From Himantopus leucocephalus (lineage: Eukaryota; Chordata; Aves; Charadriiformes; Recurvirostridae), in NCBI GenBank assembly GCA_003993805.1, contig RSEF01000004.1, positions 11,944,001 to 12,008,000 of the forward strand: a stretch of DNA of 64,000 bases, written 5' to 3'. The notes under the pieces are model-generated. The model saw nothing but the letters and a program-made list of their open reading frames with translations. It had not been told where the DNA came from and searched no databases. The position numbers and the translations under genes are program-made. Below, piece after piece: positions 50,827-61,911 of the stretch. The first letter of the stretch is position 1. Each line of letters opens with the position of its first letter.

Positions 50827-53800
50827 GTGAGCAGCCTCTCTTTTACCCGGGCTTTGGTCCCTGTTCTCAAACAGAATCGGTAGTTTTTGATGGGGCTGAG
50901 CTGGGGGGTGCCCAAATCCAGCGAGGTGCTTTGTCCCATGTGGTTTCGCTGTTCTGCAGAGTGGGGTGTAACGATGGGTGCACAAGCATGAGAGAGGCTG
51001 GAAGGGACGTATGTGTGTGTGCGCATGAACGTGCATTTGAAAGATGTACACATATGAATATTTGCCCATTTTACCCCTGGTCTCACTGCCTCGAATTCTG
51101 TTTTATTGTCCATTGGAAGATGTCAGCCGCAAACCTGGGGAAACCAGAAGTGTAGAGCACAGCCTTACTCGTTTTCTTCACACCAGTACAAAGTCCACTC
51201 AAGGAAATCATTGAGCAGCAGTCTGGTATTTTACAAAATGGGTCTGTGGCTTGTGCTCCAGTTGCCAAACCCTTTGGCCCAGTGTGGTGGGGAGGCTGGA
51301 AGTAGGGAGAGCTCTCCTTGCGTCTGCAAGGAGGTATGGAGGGGAAAGTTACTGGGGAAAAATACCATTATTACCAAGACTGTTACTCTTGAACAGACAT
51401 AGCTGACACAAACCCTGTGGAAAACTGGAGGTTATAACTTGGTGAGAATCTTCTGTATCAAATATTTCTGGTGACCTATGAGGTCTCCACCTCATAGATG
51501 CTATGGCACCTTCATGAGGCTGTAACCAATAAAAGGAAGGAAAGCTCGTGAAAAACTGGGACAGGCTGCTGCAAGCACCTTGATGGAGGCCAGTTTTCCT
51601 CCCATCCTCCCATCTCCCGTGCACCTCCCTCCTCTTCCTCTGGCACACCGTCTCCCACGCCGTGTCCTCCCCGCTCGGCTCCCTGACTGCCTTTCACCCT
51701 GAGTGCCGCCACGCAATGTGCCGGTGCTTTCCAGGGGCAGCAGCTCCCCTTTGGGTTTGCCCAGGGTTGTTGGGGATGCTCTTCCCACCCGCCCCAGGCG
51801 CTCCGGGCTCCTGGGGAGCTGGAGGAGGAGCGGGGAGCAGGAGGGGACGGGGCATGCAAGGCACTGATTCGAACTACAGATCTCCTTGTCGTGTATTGGA
51901 TCAGTTTTACACGTTGTCCTCCTCACTCTCCTGCTGATGGTCACTTTTAGAGTATCCTGGTGTGTGAGACGACTCGGGCAGGATGCAGGAACAACCACAA
52001 AACCATGGATGAAAGACAAAGAACAAATTTAATCTCAATACCTTGCAAACTGGGGAATCTCCGAAGCAACACCCAGGCAGAAGGACGCGAGCAGGGCATG
52101 GAGGCACCGCAGAGTGGGAGAAAGTCCGTGTTAGCAGGAGTGTGTGAGCTCCAACTTGCTGTTCTCGCCTGCTCTTTAAGGGTTCAAGCAGGCGTAGTTT
52201 TCCATTTTCTTCAACAACAAGGCAGTGGTTTCACGTATGCTAGATAAGGTGTCGCTGGGTCCATCCCAGGCTTGCGTTATCTGAGTGCGGATGTTCTACT
52301 TGCGAGCACACACGGCTGAACAACAGTTAGTGTGATATGTGTTGTCCAGCACCCCAGGTGCGAGTCACTTGAGCGTGTTTACAACTGTCCTCACCAGTCG
52401 TCCGTTATTTTCCCACACCTGGTATTCCCTTCTGGTGGTTAATTATTTTATCCAGGTGTGCACGTGTGCCCGTGGCAGCTGAGCTGTGCTAGTGCAGCTC
52501 CCTCTTTTTCCTGCTAGCGACACTTTTCCCTTTCTCCCATGTTTTTCCCTAGACTGCTCTCCTCAGACTTTTGGGATCCCACTTTTCCAAGTCATCGCCA
52601 ACGACCGTGCCTACAAGCAACTGCATGAAGAAGTGAAGAAGAGCCGCCGGCTCTGCCTGGAGGTGGAAGCAACGGTGACGAGATTTCGGGCTCAGAGGCA
52701 GAAGAGGTCCCCGATGGGCAGGGGCTATGGCCTGATACCCTGCGGGGTCTTCCCGGAGGAGCCGCTTTCCCCAACTTTTCCTGACAACAGCTCCTGGAGC
52801 CAGCGAAGGGTATGACTGCAAAAATGGGCTGGGCTGTGGTGGTGGTGGTGTGGGTCAGGGGAAGCTCTGACTTCAGCAATAAATATGGTTTCCCAGGGTC
52901 CTTTCTTAAGGACCGTGAGTTAATTGTGCTGCATGCTGGGTCAGTCCTGGTCTTCCCTGAGGGAAAGAGGATGCCCCTACTTCTTCCCTGAGATGGACTG
53001 TGAGGGGTGGGACACGCTTTATGAGCTCAGCTCTTATAGAGCCAAGGTTACCAGAAGGATCATAGAATCATAGAATCATAGAATTGTTAAGGTTGGAAGG
53101 GACCTTTAAGATCATCAAGTCCAACCATTAACCTAACCTGACAAAACCACATCTAAACCATATCCCCAAGTACCACGTCTGCCCTTTTTTTAAACACCTC
53201 CAGGGATGGTGAATCCACCCCCTCCCTGGGCAGCCTATTCCAATGTTGGATAACCCTTTCAGTGAAAAAATTTTTCCTAATATCCAACCTAAACCTCACC
53301 TGGCTTAACTTGAACCCATTACCTCTCGTCCTATCACTTGACACTACGGAGAAGAGGTCAGTTCCCATCTCTCTACAGCCTCCTTTCAGGTAATTGTAGA
53401 GAATTGTAGGATGTGGCCGGGCAGCCAAAGGTAGGTAGGGATAGGAAGAGATTCGTCATAAGTAGGGTGGATTTTTCTGCTCCTCCATTGCATCACGTCC
53501 TGGAGACCGGGCCTCACACTTGCAAAATTCCCACCAGAAGCTGTGGCCATCGATGGTGGGTCCTGTTGGCTCCCTGGCCATGCAGCAGAGAGAGACCCCT
53601 CGCCGCTGTGGGGACATCAGCTGTACCGCTGAACTGGTCGGCTTTCGGCATTGACTGCCCTGGCGTTGAAGGCCAAGGGAGGTGGTGTGGCGGGTCAGCC
53701 TTGGCCACCTTCCTGGCTTTAGTCCCGGTCCCTGCGAGGGCAGGCGGGTGTTGGGCTGGGTTTGGTTTGCCTCATCTCTTTGGAGCAGAGCCCCCCGCCT

Positions 53801-56800
53801 GGCTCTGGCTAAGCGCCCGTAAGCCCTGGTGTGAGGCAGCTCCATGCAGGAAACTAAATCCGGTGTATTGCACAGTCAAAGGGGAAAGGTTTGGGGATGT
53901 TTCCTCTTTCCCCATGTCTGCGTGCAGCGTAGGGACTGCCCCAGTGGGAAGGCTGTGTTTAGAGACACCTCACACTAGCAGCAGTGCACGGAAACGAGTG
54001 CATGGGAGATGAAAGGTCTCTCTGTGGTTCCCTTGAACCCCAGACAGGCTCTGCAGACCTCTGTGTTCGTTTGGAGGTGATGCCCCCCCTTTCCCACAAA
54101 CTTCTGAGGTCACAGCAATGACAGTGTACTGAGATCTTGTGGGGTTGTTCCTGCGAATCACCTCTGCTCCATCTCAGGGGGCAATGTCCGTGGACTCCAT
54201 CGCTGACCTGAGCGACAACACTTCCAAGCTGCTGGAGGCACTGCAGTTGTCACACCCCCACGAGCTGGATCCACGGAGAAGCCTGGGCAAGAAAAAGATG
54301 CTGAGCCTCAACCCCATCACCTGGCAGGTCCCGCGGATTGTGGACCGATGTTGCAAACACATTGAAACACACGGTAAATAGACATGTCTCTGCAGCCAGA
54401 CGGCCAGTGCCACAGTAGGTTGGTGAAATCCATCGTGTGTGTGGTGGGCTGGGGCAGTTTGGCCCGGCCGTTCCCCAGCATGGGAGGAGGCGGCTGATTT
54501 CTGGGGCAGGGAATGCTCCTGAAAGCCACTCAGGGAGAGTCCTCTGGGCTGGGATGGGAAGCGAATGTCATCATGCGTATCGGTGACACATCTCCTGGTG
54601 TGCTCTGGCCTCCACTCCCCCTGCAAATCCAGCATCTAGCTCAGAGTGACTGTACAGATGAGATCCTCTCCCTGATCCACAGACAACCCCAGAAAAATCT
54701 TAAGGTTCCAAAAACCTTTCTTTTTAGCCCCTCTGCCAGGAGCAGGGAAGGACGCGCTGCCTCACATGCAGTGCAAGAGAACCCCTTCCATGATGCTGGG
54801 GTGCTCCAAGGGCTCGCCGGGGTGCCGGGGGTGTGGGAATGCAGAGCACTAACCTGTCTGTCTCCCAGGTCTCCAAACGGTGGGCATCTTCCGCGTTGGG
54901 AGCTCCAAGAAAAGAGTTCAGCAGGTAAAGTGAGACATTTATTGCATCCTCTGTAGCAGTGCCGCGTCCAAAGGACGGATGCTTGTATGGGTGGGGAATG
55001 AATAAAGCAGACATTGACATGGAGAGGTCTAAAATGTCACAGGCACATGTTGGATCACAGACAACCTGTAACCTGCGGCTGGGTCCTTCTCCCAGCCGTG
55101 GAGAGCAGGCTTCATGTCTCCAACCTGCCTTTAGTAGATGAGCCTCCATCCTCTGGTTGGCACTTCAGAGCCCCGTCTGGGCTCCCTTCACCAGCCAGGA
55201 GCCTCTCCTGGTCCTGTGGCCCATCCTGTGGGCAGCAGCAGGCTGTTGGGCTCTGCCATGCCGGTTTTGGGGGTGCCGTGCATCAGGGGGACGTTGGGAG
55301 TAGCCAACCCTCCTGTCCTGCCCTTACAGTAGCTCTGTACAGGGGCAGATCCTGACAGCACGACTCATACAAAGGGGAAGAACTGACTGTTGCTTTTATT
55401 CCTCTCTTTTCTTCCGTCTTTAAGCTGAGGGAAGAGTTTGACCAAGGTCTGGATGTTTTCTTGGATGAGCATCAAAGTGTTCATGATGTGGCTGCTCTGC
55501 TCAAAGAGTTTCTTCGGGACATGCCGGATTCCCTGATTCCCAGGGAGCTCTATGCAGCCTTCCTCAGCACAGCCTGTGAGTTCCGGAGTGCAGAGACTCA
55601 CCCTGCACAGTCGTGTCCCCCCCATTTCGTTTTGTAAGGCAAAAAAGGGTATTTTCCTCCCGTGCAGTGACCTGGCTCAGTACGGTGTCCCAGCACCACC
55701 CAGCGTGCTGCGCAGGAGCTCACCCCAGCAGTTTGCACTCCCTGTTGAGGGTGTCTTTGCAAATGCTCTGCCCAGGTCTGTCCCCCCCCTCCCCCCCCGT
55801 ATTTTGGGTGACTGAGTTTTCAGACAGTCTCCACAGCTTCCAGCATCACTCTTTCTTGGTCTCCTTCACCATCTCTTTGTTTCCCTTTTGCCATCCTTCT
55901 CTCCTCAGGTTTGATTCACCAAATCCTTGAATCCCTGTGTTACGGGTTGAAGAACCCACAACAATTTATTGTCGTTTAGATAATTATTCTATCAGCTGAT
56001 GACCCCTCCCCACCTGGGAAGGGGAATTGGGAATCACAGAATGGTTTGGGTTGGGAGGGACCTTAAAGGCCACCTCGTTCCACCCCCCTGCCCTGGGCAG
56101 GGACACCTCCCCCCAGCCCAGGTTGCTCCAAGCCCCGTCCAACCTGGCCTTGAACACCTCCAGGGATGGGGCAGCCACAGCTTCTCGGGGCAACCTGCCC
56201 CAGGGGCTCACCACCCGCACAGGCAACAATTTCTTCCTCATATCTAAATCTCCCCTCTTTCAGTTTAAAACCGTTACCCCTCATCCTATCACCACATGCC
56301 CTTGTAAAAGTCCCTTTCAAATGTTTGGCTCCCGCATGCTTCCTTACCACCCTTTGCCAAAACCGCTTGACAGCAGTGGGATTAGCCATGTGCTGCCACG
56401 CGGAGTTGCTGCAGTTTGTGGTTTGTTTTTTTTGGGGGGGATAATTGGATTATAATCCCTCTGGTGGGGGACAGTCTTTGACTATGGGGCTGTACAAACC
56501 CAAATGCAATCACGTTGCAGCCCTTGCTGGGGTCTCCCAGAGCGCTTATCCCTGCACGGAAGGGATGAAGGGTCAGATGCCAGTCTGGCTCCTCCCAGAG
56601 CTCGTTACTGTGGATGTAAACGGGGGAACCGCACTAATTAACGGGCTGCTCTCTGCCTAGCCATGGAGGGTCCGGCGCAGCTGGCCGCCCTCCAGCTGCT
56701 GCTCTTCCTGCTGCCCCCCTGCCACAGCGACACGCTGCACCGGCTCCTGCGGTTCCTCAGCAAGGTGGCCCGACACGCCGAGAGCTCCCGGGGCCCCGAC

Positions 56801-59800
56801 GGCCAGGAGGTAAGGCTGGCCCAAACGTGTCGACCGCATGAAGAAGGGGTTGCTCAAACTTTGTGGGTGAAAACCAAGCAGAGCTTCTTGCAAGCCTGGG
56901 TGAATCCTTTGGCAAAACCGAATTGTTGGTAAATCCCCTTGTCCACGGCGGGTCTGGGTTGCTCCCAGTCCACCTAAGGGATTTTCTGGGTTGCAGTAAC
57001 CCCAGAGAGACCTGGCTGTGTGTCTGTAGGCATTTTTTTGTGGACTAATTCTGGTTTTCCACCTCTTACAGACTTATGATCATGCATTGAGGTCGATTTT
57101 GGTTCCTCTGGGGAACTTGAACTGTAAGTCTCTCCGTGATTCAGAGAGACCGGTTTTGTCCCTTATTGTGAGATGGTATAGAACTATTGATTGTTACCTT
57201 TTGGTAGGGGTTGTGAAAGTGAGGTAGATGGGAATGGAGGCCCTGATGCAAGGAGGGGGTAAGCGTGTGCTCCAGCACCACAAACCCTTCACGCTGGCCT
57301 TGCCACCAGCTCGGAGGGGACCAAACTGGACCCAGATCAATGCCCTGGCCTCACTCCACAGCTCGTGTTCCTGTCCTGGGGTGGGTGAGGGTATCCTGGG
57401 ACATCTCATGCCGATGCATCTGTAATCTGAAATTTCCTTTTGTGCTTGCTTGCTAGATTCCTGGGAATAAAATGACAGTTTCAAACTTGGCCACAATCTT
57501 TGGTCCCAACATCCTTCAGAAAGAGAAGCCTGGGGAGAAAGACGCTGGTGCCATGAACTTCGAAGACAGCGCTGCCATCATACTGGTACTCCAGAGGCTG
57601 ATTGAGCACTACCAGACCTTGTTCATGGTAGGTGAAGCTGTCTCAGGGCAGCTTCTCTAGACCTTTCCTTCCCCTCTGAACTCTTCTAATGGCAGCAGAA
57701 GGAAGGATGTATTCACAGCCTCGCTTAGCAGCGGATGACTCGAGTCGGCTTATGAAAACATGATTTATTCCTCATGGCAGGTGTCAATATTAATTTGGGA
57801 TGGCTTGTTACTGGTATTGTAAAGGCAGAGCTGAGGATCATGAACAAGGTCCCCTCTTCTCTGTCGCCTTCCACCCTGGTGATGTCTGACCGAGCTTGTT
57901 TGGGACAGGACACAACTGGCCAAGAGTAACTGCAGGAGTGGCACCCCAGTGCTGTTTCTCCCCTAAATTCCCAGTGAGGGGGGAAAGAAGAGGAAAAAAT
58001 GGGAGACCCTAGAAGAGGGATGGAGCTGGAAGGCAATGGCGTGGGGTGGAGGTGCCACCGCCTCGGGCAGCAGATGTGGGGAGGATGTAACAGTGGGGAG
58101 AGCTGGTGGGGGCAGTGAAGGACAGGATTGCTTCAGATCTACTCTTCAGTGGAAGATTTGGACCATCAGTGTGAGGCAGGGAGCGCTCATGCTGTCCTAG
58201 GGGATGCATCGACCTGAGGTTCCCAAAGCATCTTTTAGAGTCATGTGAAGGTTCGTACGGGAAGGAAGCTCTGGGGCTTCCAGACCAACCAGACCGGGGC
58301 TCACTTCAAAGCCAAATCAGGGCTGCATCCAGCTGGGGTTTACGTTACTTCCAGGGGTGGAGAGCTGTGACCTCTCTGGGTCCTGTCCCAGGGCTGCAAC
58401 ACCCTCGGGGGAAGAACTTGCTCCTTGTCAGAAGTGTCCCTGCTGCAGCTCGTCCGTGCTGTGCCTTGGTCTGTGCCCAGGCACCTCCAGGAAGGGTCTG
58501 GCTCCATCCTCTCTCCACCCTCCCGCGGGGCGCTCGCAGGCAGCAGTAAGAGCCCCCTGTGTCTTCTCCTGGCCAAATCCTGCTCTGCATGGTTGTCCAG
58601 GTGGACTTCAAACCTTCGCTGTTGCACTCTCCACTATGCCCCGCTGCAGTGCGGGTGCCAGGGAGGCATGACAGACTGGGGACACCCCTCCAGGCTCCGT
58701 GCTTCCCTTTGCCACTGTGGGAGATGCTGGTGGAGAAGGACGAGAGCGGTGCCATGCAGCACCTGAGCACAGGCAGGGTTGCTCGGAGGAGGGTACGGTG
58801 GTCGAGTGGGAGAGCCCCTGAGGATGTGCAGCAAGGTGCCGTCTCGAGCACCACGGGTGCTTCGTGTGGACTCGGGCACTCTGAAGTAGTCCCCAAGGGA
58901 CGCGATGTAGGTGGGTGCCACAGCTGAAGTAGCTGCTGTCCTTGGGGACACCCAGTGGAGGCTGTGCAGCTGTTTCGAAACCCCAGCAGAAACCCCCTGT
59001 AGAAGTCCCTCTCCAGCTTTCTTGTAGGTGCCCTTCAGCTACTGAAAGGCTGCTATAATGTCTCCCCAGAGCCTTCTCTTCTCCAGACTGAACAACCCCA
59101 AATTCCAGAGACATTCCAGAGAAATATCAGAAATGTCCATTTCCTATGGATCTACAGGAATGCGACATTTCAGGTCCCCGAAAAGCCTTGTAGTGCTTGT
59201 CAGGTCTAGAGGGAGCCAAAGGGCCAGGGTTAGCGTGGCAAAAGCTGGGCCTGAGATCCTGCTCAGACCCCTGGGAGCTGTGTGGGACGTGATGCCAACA
59301 CAGCGAGTCTGTGAGCACCTATAGATCTGGAGTCCTTTACTGTCCTTGGTTGCCTCTGCTCGTCCTCCTCCAGAGAGGAGGAGGTGCCACGAGTGAGTGT
59401 GTCCGTGTATCCCTCCCAGGTCTCTCCAGAAATGCAATGTCACGTCCTAAGGAGGCTATTTCAGACAGACCCCGATGTCATCGACTACCTTTTGCGCAGG
59501 AAGGTCAACGCCATGCCGTAAGTGCCCGCGAGGCGCAGCGCTGCTGGAGGGCACCTCGCTGCACGGGGGCAAAGCCCTCCTGCAGCAACACGCACCGCGC
59601 TGCTGACGGACAAATCATCCTCCTGCCCATCTTTCCTCTTCCTTCCACCACTTTCGGTCATGAACTCCCGGGCTAAAATCCTTCACTTCCTGTGCTAACC
59701 AGCTGAAGCATCCCAGCTTTTCTGTCCCTTGGAGCTCCCTGTTCTCCTTTTTTACCCCCAGCCTGTGCCATGCTCTCTCCTTTACCCAAATCTGCCCTGT

Positions 59801-60600
59801 CTCAGAACGTTTTTGGGTGCATACCTACATTTACCCAAATCTGCCCTGCATCAGAACTCCCCCATCGCACTCACCTTTTGGTGTGCATCCCTACACGGCT
59901 CTTGTCCTGCTGCACCCCCAGAGCCCTCTGCTGCTCCGTCCCCTCAGGATCACACACTGATCCCCGCGCCGTGCTCAGCTCCATCACCAGCTTTCTCCAA
60001 ATTTTCTTCACCCTTGGCGGTGTCTGCATTTCTGTGCACTTCTTGCCTGTCCTTAGCGTGCGCATGTCTCTCTGCGCGTGTGACTGCCAGCTATGTCTGT
60101 ACGTATATCCGCGTTTTGGCTGCAAGACAGGTCAGTCCCATAGAGGCTCAGAATTTGAGCTCGTGCCCTTCCCTGTGATTACACGAGGTGGGCCAAAACG
60201 GGGCGTGCTCAGCAGCCTTTGGTCTCCTTGTAGAGCTGGTAAGTCCATCAGCCAACGTGGACTGTCCTGTGCGAAGGGGTTTCCTGGAGCACAGACCTTA
60301 CGAGTCCTCTCTGCTACTGTTCCTTGTCTGTCTTTGCGTTCCTCTTGGGACTGTCCAAATTGATGGCAAATCTTCAGGGTCACTGCTAGAGCCCATTCGG
60401 GCATGGAGTTGGCAATAGAAGCAGTTTGCAGATAGCATCTTTTTTTTTTTTATTTTCTTAGGAGCACAGAGAATGAAGATTCAACAGAGGAGCACACTCC
60501 ATCCCTGCTGCCTGGTCGGACCCGCGCCCTGGAGAGCAGCTCCGTCTCATCAGACTTGTACAGCAACGTCTCATTCCTCAACCTGGACGTTGGCATCTAG
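50764..60600 (+). CDS. ARHGAP40: Rho GTPase-activating protein, ARHGAP6/36/40 group, probably ARHGAP40 (5'-partial, nine exons)
   Basis: Nine exons join in phase to give 426 residues and a stop (TAG 60598-60600): 50764-50826, 52553-52809, 54178-54373, 54869-54924, 55425-55575, 56661-56809, 57457-57627, 59420-59517, 60462-60600. RhoGAP proteins switch off Rho-family GTPases by speeding GTP hydrolysis. The domain covers about residues 149-350. It has the arginine finger in GIFRVGSS (Arg181), [13 protein letters not shown] (Lys218, Arg222) and [11 protein letters not shown] (Asn301), so catalysis looks possible, unlike ARHGAP36, which lacks the Arg. The upstream segments [15 protein letters not shown] and [11 protein letters not shown] are hallmarks of the ARHGAP6 group. 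ARHGAP6 itself differs at many RhoGAP positions and has a long C-terminus, whereas this protein ends about 60 residues after the domain, which favours ARHGAP40. The N-terminal exons are missing. Confidence 0.85.
50827..52552 (+). other. Intron between exons A and B
   Basis: GC-rich intron, nothing else recognised. Overlapping ORFs on both strands around 51500-52020 look like compositional noise. Confidence 0.6.
52553..52809 (+). CDS. ARHGAP40: ARHGAP40-like coding exon B
   Basis: The acceptor is TTTTTCCCTAG. A second AG 15 bases downstream (CCTCAG|ACTTTT) would break the phase with exon A, so the first is chosen. Donor AGG|GTATGA. 257 bases, phase 1 to 0. It encodes the group motif [15 protein letters not shown], then a charged helix ([20 protein letters not shown]). 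Confidence 0.85.
53060..53405 (-). mobile_element. CR1 3' end in the intron between exons B and C
   Basis: It starts with three CATAGAAT-type octamers (53062-53085), then GTTAAGGTTGGAAGGGACC. The minus strand encodes the CR1 ORF2 end ([20 protein letters not shown], then [15 protein letters not shown]). Because the copy is antisense to the gene, it reads as the reverse complement in the pre-mRNA. Confidence 0.93.
53406..54177 (+). other. Remainder of the intron between exons B and C
   Basis: GC-rich intron. It contains a 199-codon ORF (53413-54012) without family features or codon-like character, so it is not called as a gene. Confidence 0.6.
54178..54373 (+). CDS. ARHGAP40: ARHGAP40-like coding exon C
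   Basis: Acceptor CTCCATCTCAG, donor CACG|GTAAAT. 196 bases, phase 0 to 1. It encodes [11 protein letters not shown] (conserved in ARHGAP6 and 36) and the start of the RhoGAP fold ([20 protein letters not shown]). Confidence 0.95.
54869..54924 (+). CDS. ARHGAP40: ARHGAP40-like coding exon D (arginine finger)
   Basis: Acceptor GTCTGTCTCCCAG, donor CAGCAG|GTAAAG. 56 bases, phase 1 to 0. It encodes [18 protein letters not shown]; the catalytic arginine codon is at 54892-54894. Confidence 0.95.
55425..55575 (+). CDS. ARHGAP40: ARHGAP40-like coding exon E
   Basis: Acceptor CTTCCGTCTTTAAG, donor AGCCT|GTGAGT. 151 bases, phase 0 to 1. It encodes [18 protein letters not shown] with the conserved Lys and Arg of RhoGAP box 2. 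Confidence 0.95.
55576..56660 (+). other. Intron between exons E and F
   Basis: Contains a C-rich tract (CCCCCCCTCCCCCCCC at about 55783-55798) and the CR1 at 56033. Confidence 0.7.
56033..56340 (-). mobile_element. CR1 3' end (GC-rich subfamily) in the intron between exons E and F
   Basis: Starts AATCACAGAATGGTTTGGG, then GTTGGGAGGGACCTTAAAGG and the GC-rich block CCCCCTGCCCTGGGCAGGGA. The minus strand reads [20 protein letters not shown], a CR1 ORF2 end. Over about 150 bases it is nearly identical to the copy at 61911, so they belong to one recent subfamily. Confidence 0.93.
56661..56809 (+). CDS. ARHGAP40: ARHGAP40-like coding exon F
   Basis: Acceptor CTCTCTGCCTAG, donor CAGGAG|GTAAGG. 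149 bases, phase 1 to 0. It encodes [20 protein letters not shown] and [13 protein letters not shown], the helical core of the GAP fold. The ATG at 56663 is internal, not a start. Confidence 0.95.
57072..57123 (+). other. Possible cryptic exon between exons F and G
   Basis: Preceded by TTTTCCACCTCTTACAG and followed by GTAAGTC, both strong consensus sites. The 52 bases are open in the incoming phase ([17 protein letters not shown]), but 52 is not a multiple of three. Inclusion would shift exon G and truncate the GAP domain. Related proteins join exon F directly to exon G. Confidence 0.35.
57457..57627 (+). CDS. ARHGAP40: ARHGAP40-like coding exon G
   Basis: Acceptor GCTTGCTTGCTAG, donor TTCATG|GTAGGT. 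171 bases, phase 0 at both ends. It encodes [17 protein letters not shown] with the conserved Asn, and the last helix of the domain ([17 protein letters not shown]). Confidence 0.95.
57628..59419 (+). other. Intron between exons G and H
   Basis: GC-rich, with many overlapping ORFs on both strands at 58340-59114 that reflect composition. Contains a short CR1 piece at 59030. Confidence 0.6.
59030..59110 (-). mobile_element. Short CR1 fragment
   Basis: GCCCTTCAGCTACTGAAAGG, then GAGCCTTCTCTTCTCCAGAC and TGAACAACCCCAAATTC. This is the reverse of the CR1 segment that encodes and follows [13 protein letters not shown] sequence. Both ends are truncated. Confidence 0.75.
59420..59517 (+). CDS. ARHGAP40: ARHGAP40-like coding exon H
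   Basis: Acceptor TATCCCTCCCAG, donor CATGCC|GTAAGT. 98 bases, phase 0 to 2. It encodes [16 protein letters not shown], which matches the post-GAP segment TDPDVVDYLLRRK of ARHGAP6. Confidence 0.95.
59518..60461 (+). other. Intron between exons H and I with an imperfect tandem duplication
   Basis: The segment TTTACCCAAATCTGCCCTG occurs at 59781 and again at 59830 (period 49). Similar GTGCAT.CCTACA segments follow each. Confidence 0.7.
60462..60600 (+). CDS. ARHGAP40: ARHGAP40-like terminal coding exon I
   Basis: A T-rich tract (TTTTTTTTTTTATTTTCTTAG) precedes it. 139 bases including TAG at 60598-60600. It encodes an acidic, Ser-rich tail ending [12 protein letters not shown]. No C-terminal extension like that of ARHGAP6. 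Confidence 0.9.
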
Positions 60601-61911
60601 CAAGCCTGGTCCATGCCCTTCTGCGCTGCCTTCTGTGAACAAAACTGGGCAACATTTCCCCAGTGAAAGCAAGTCCTCTATCCCACTTTGGAGGAGCGGA
60701 GAAGTGAAAGGAGTATGAAAGTCTGCAGAAGCATCTTTGCTGCCAGCAGACCCATAGCAGGAGACGTGTCTGCAGGTGGCCAGCAGAAAGGTTTTCCATG
60801 TGTGGGTTTGTTGCCTGATGGCAACTGAGAAACCTGCCTGGGGAAGTCAACCTCTCCCCTCCGAATGACCACCAGCCCCGTGCACTGGGACAGCAAACTG
60901 GTGCAGACTGGGGAGCAGCAGGCAGGGGTGTGACAGCTCGTACCGTGCTCGGCGGAGAGGACTCAGAGGTCCAAACCAGACCTCATCTGGTGCTCCTCCA
61001 GGTGTTTGCTGGGCTCTGGCAGATGAGGACTGTTAGCAGAGCAGTGAGGATGGAAAAATGCAGAGCAGCGCTGGGCAGTTGGTGCTTTGGGATCCCATTT
61101 GCCACGTGTTGTTGTGCGGAGAGAAAGCTCTCCCGGAGCTAAAGGAACACCCGTGGAGGTAAAGCGACAGCACCACCATCGCAAAGGCACCCCGGCCTGC
61201 CGTGTTCAGAGTGAATCACAGCTTTCTTCTTTGTTTCAAACTGCTCGTTTTATAGACAGAAAACACTGTATGGACCCCAAAAAGTATGGCTGGTGTAGTA
61301 AGAGGGAACAACGTACTCTGAGGATTATAAACTTCAATTTTCCTTGAGTTACTATTCAGTAAGTAGACCTTCTAATGTATTTTACAGATTATGGTGTCTT
61401 TTCATGGTCTTTGGCTGAGAAATGTCCGGTTTGGTTTGTTCGTACTGCTCTGGCATTGGAAGCCACTGCCAGTTACGTGCAAACATACGTTTGTAGCTGG
61501 TATGGCAGAATGAAAGTAATCAGCAAATATTTTGTGTTGGTTTCTTCCTATTCACTGTGCCGGACACGGCCTGGCAGCCCTGTACGCAGTAGTCCCCATG
61601 GGTGGGTTGTCCCCGGGTGAAACAGCGGCGTAGGGGGGGATGCTCGGGGCAGCGGTCCCCAGGCAGCTGCGGCCGGGCCGGGCCAGCACAGCGAGCCGCA
61701 GCCACAGCCACAGGACGGAGGGGGAAGTGTCGAAGGTGTGTGGAAGGGGATGTCAAAGACATAGAGCCTGCAAAAGAGGAGCCTGGGAATTTTGCATGCA
61801 ACATCTTTTGTCTTTCGTCTGTCTTCTGAGATCGCGTAATTTGTAATGAAATTGAATACAATTGCAATGACAATTGCGTTGGTCACTGTTTAGACCTTAC
61901 TTCCAAATAAA
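60601..61911 (+). other. Probable 3' UTR of the ARHGAP40-like gene, to an AATAAA
   Basis: The region after the stop contains no further coding exon. The first AATAAA I see is at 61906-61911, at the very edge of the CR1 at 61911. Another AATAAA is at 62999-63004. Which one is used cannot be told from sequence alone. A GC-rich CpG block lies at about 61620-61735. Confidence 0.45.

Noticed and set aside
53413..54012. 199-codon ORF, the longest in the window
   Set aside because: It lies in the intron between two phase-matched RhoGAP exons. It shows no family motif and has stop-poor GC-rich composition with other frames open too.
56663..56932. ORF starting at ATG 56663 as a separate small gene
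   Set aside because: It is exon F read through its donor site. The ATG is an internal Met of the RhoGAP protein.
58722..58771. Protein-like piece [18 protein letters not shown] as an extra RhoGAP exon
   Set aside because: No polypyrimidine tract and no GT donor (it is followed by GCAGGG). Exons G and H already join in phase.
58340..59114. Several overlapping ORFs of 100-180 codons on both strands
   Set aside because: GC-rich intron composition leaves many frames open. None has recognisable motifs or splice context.
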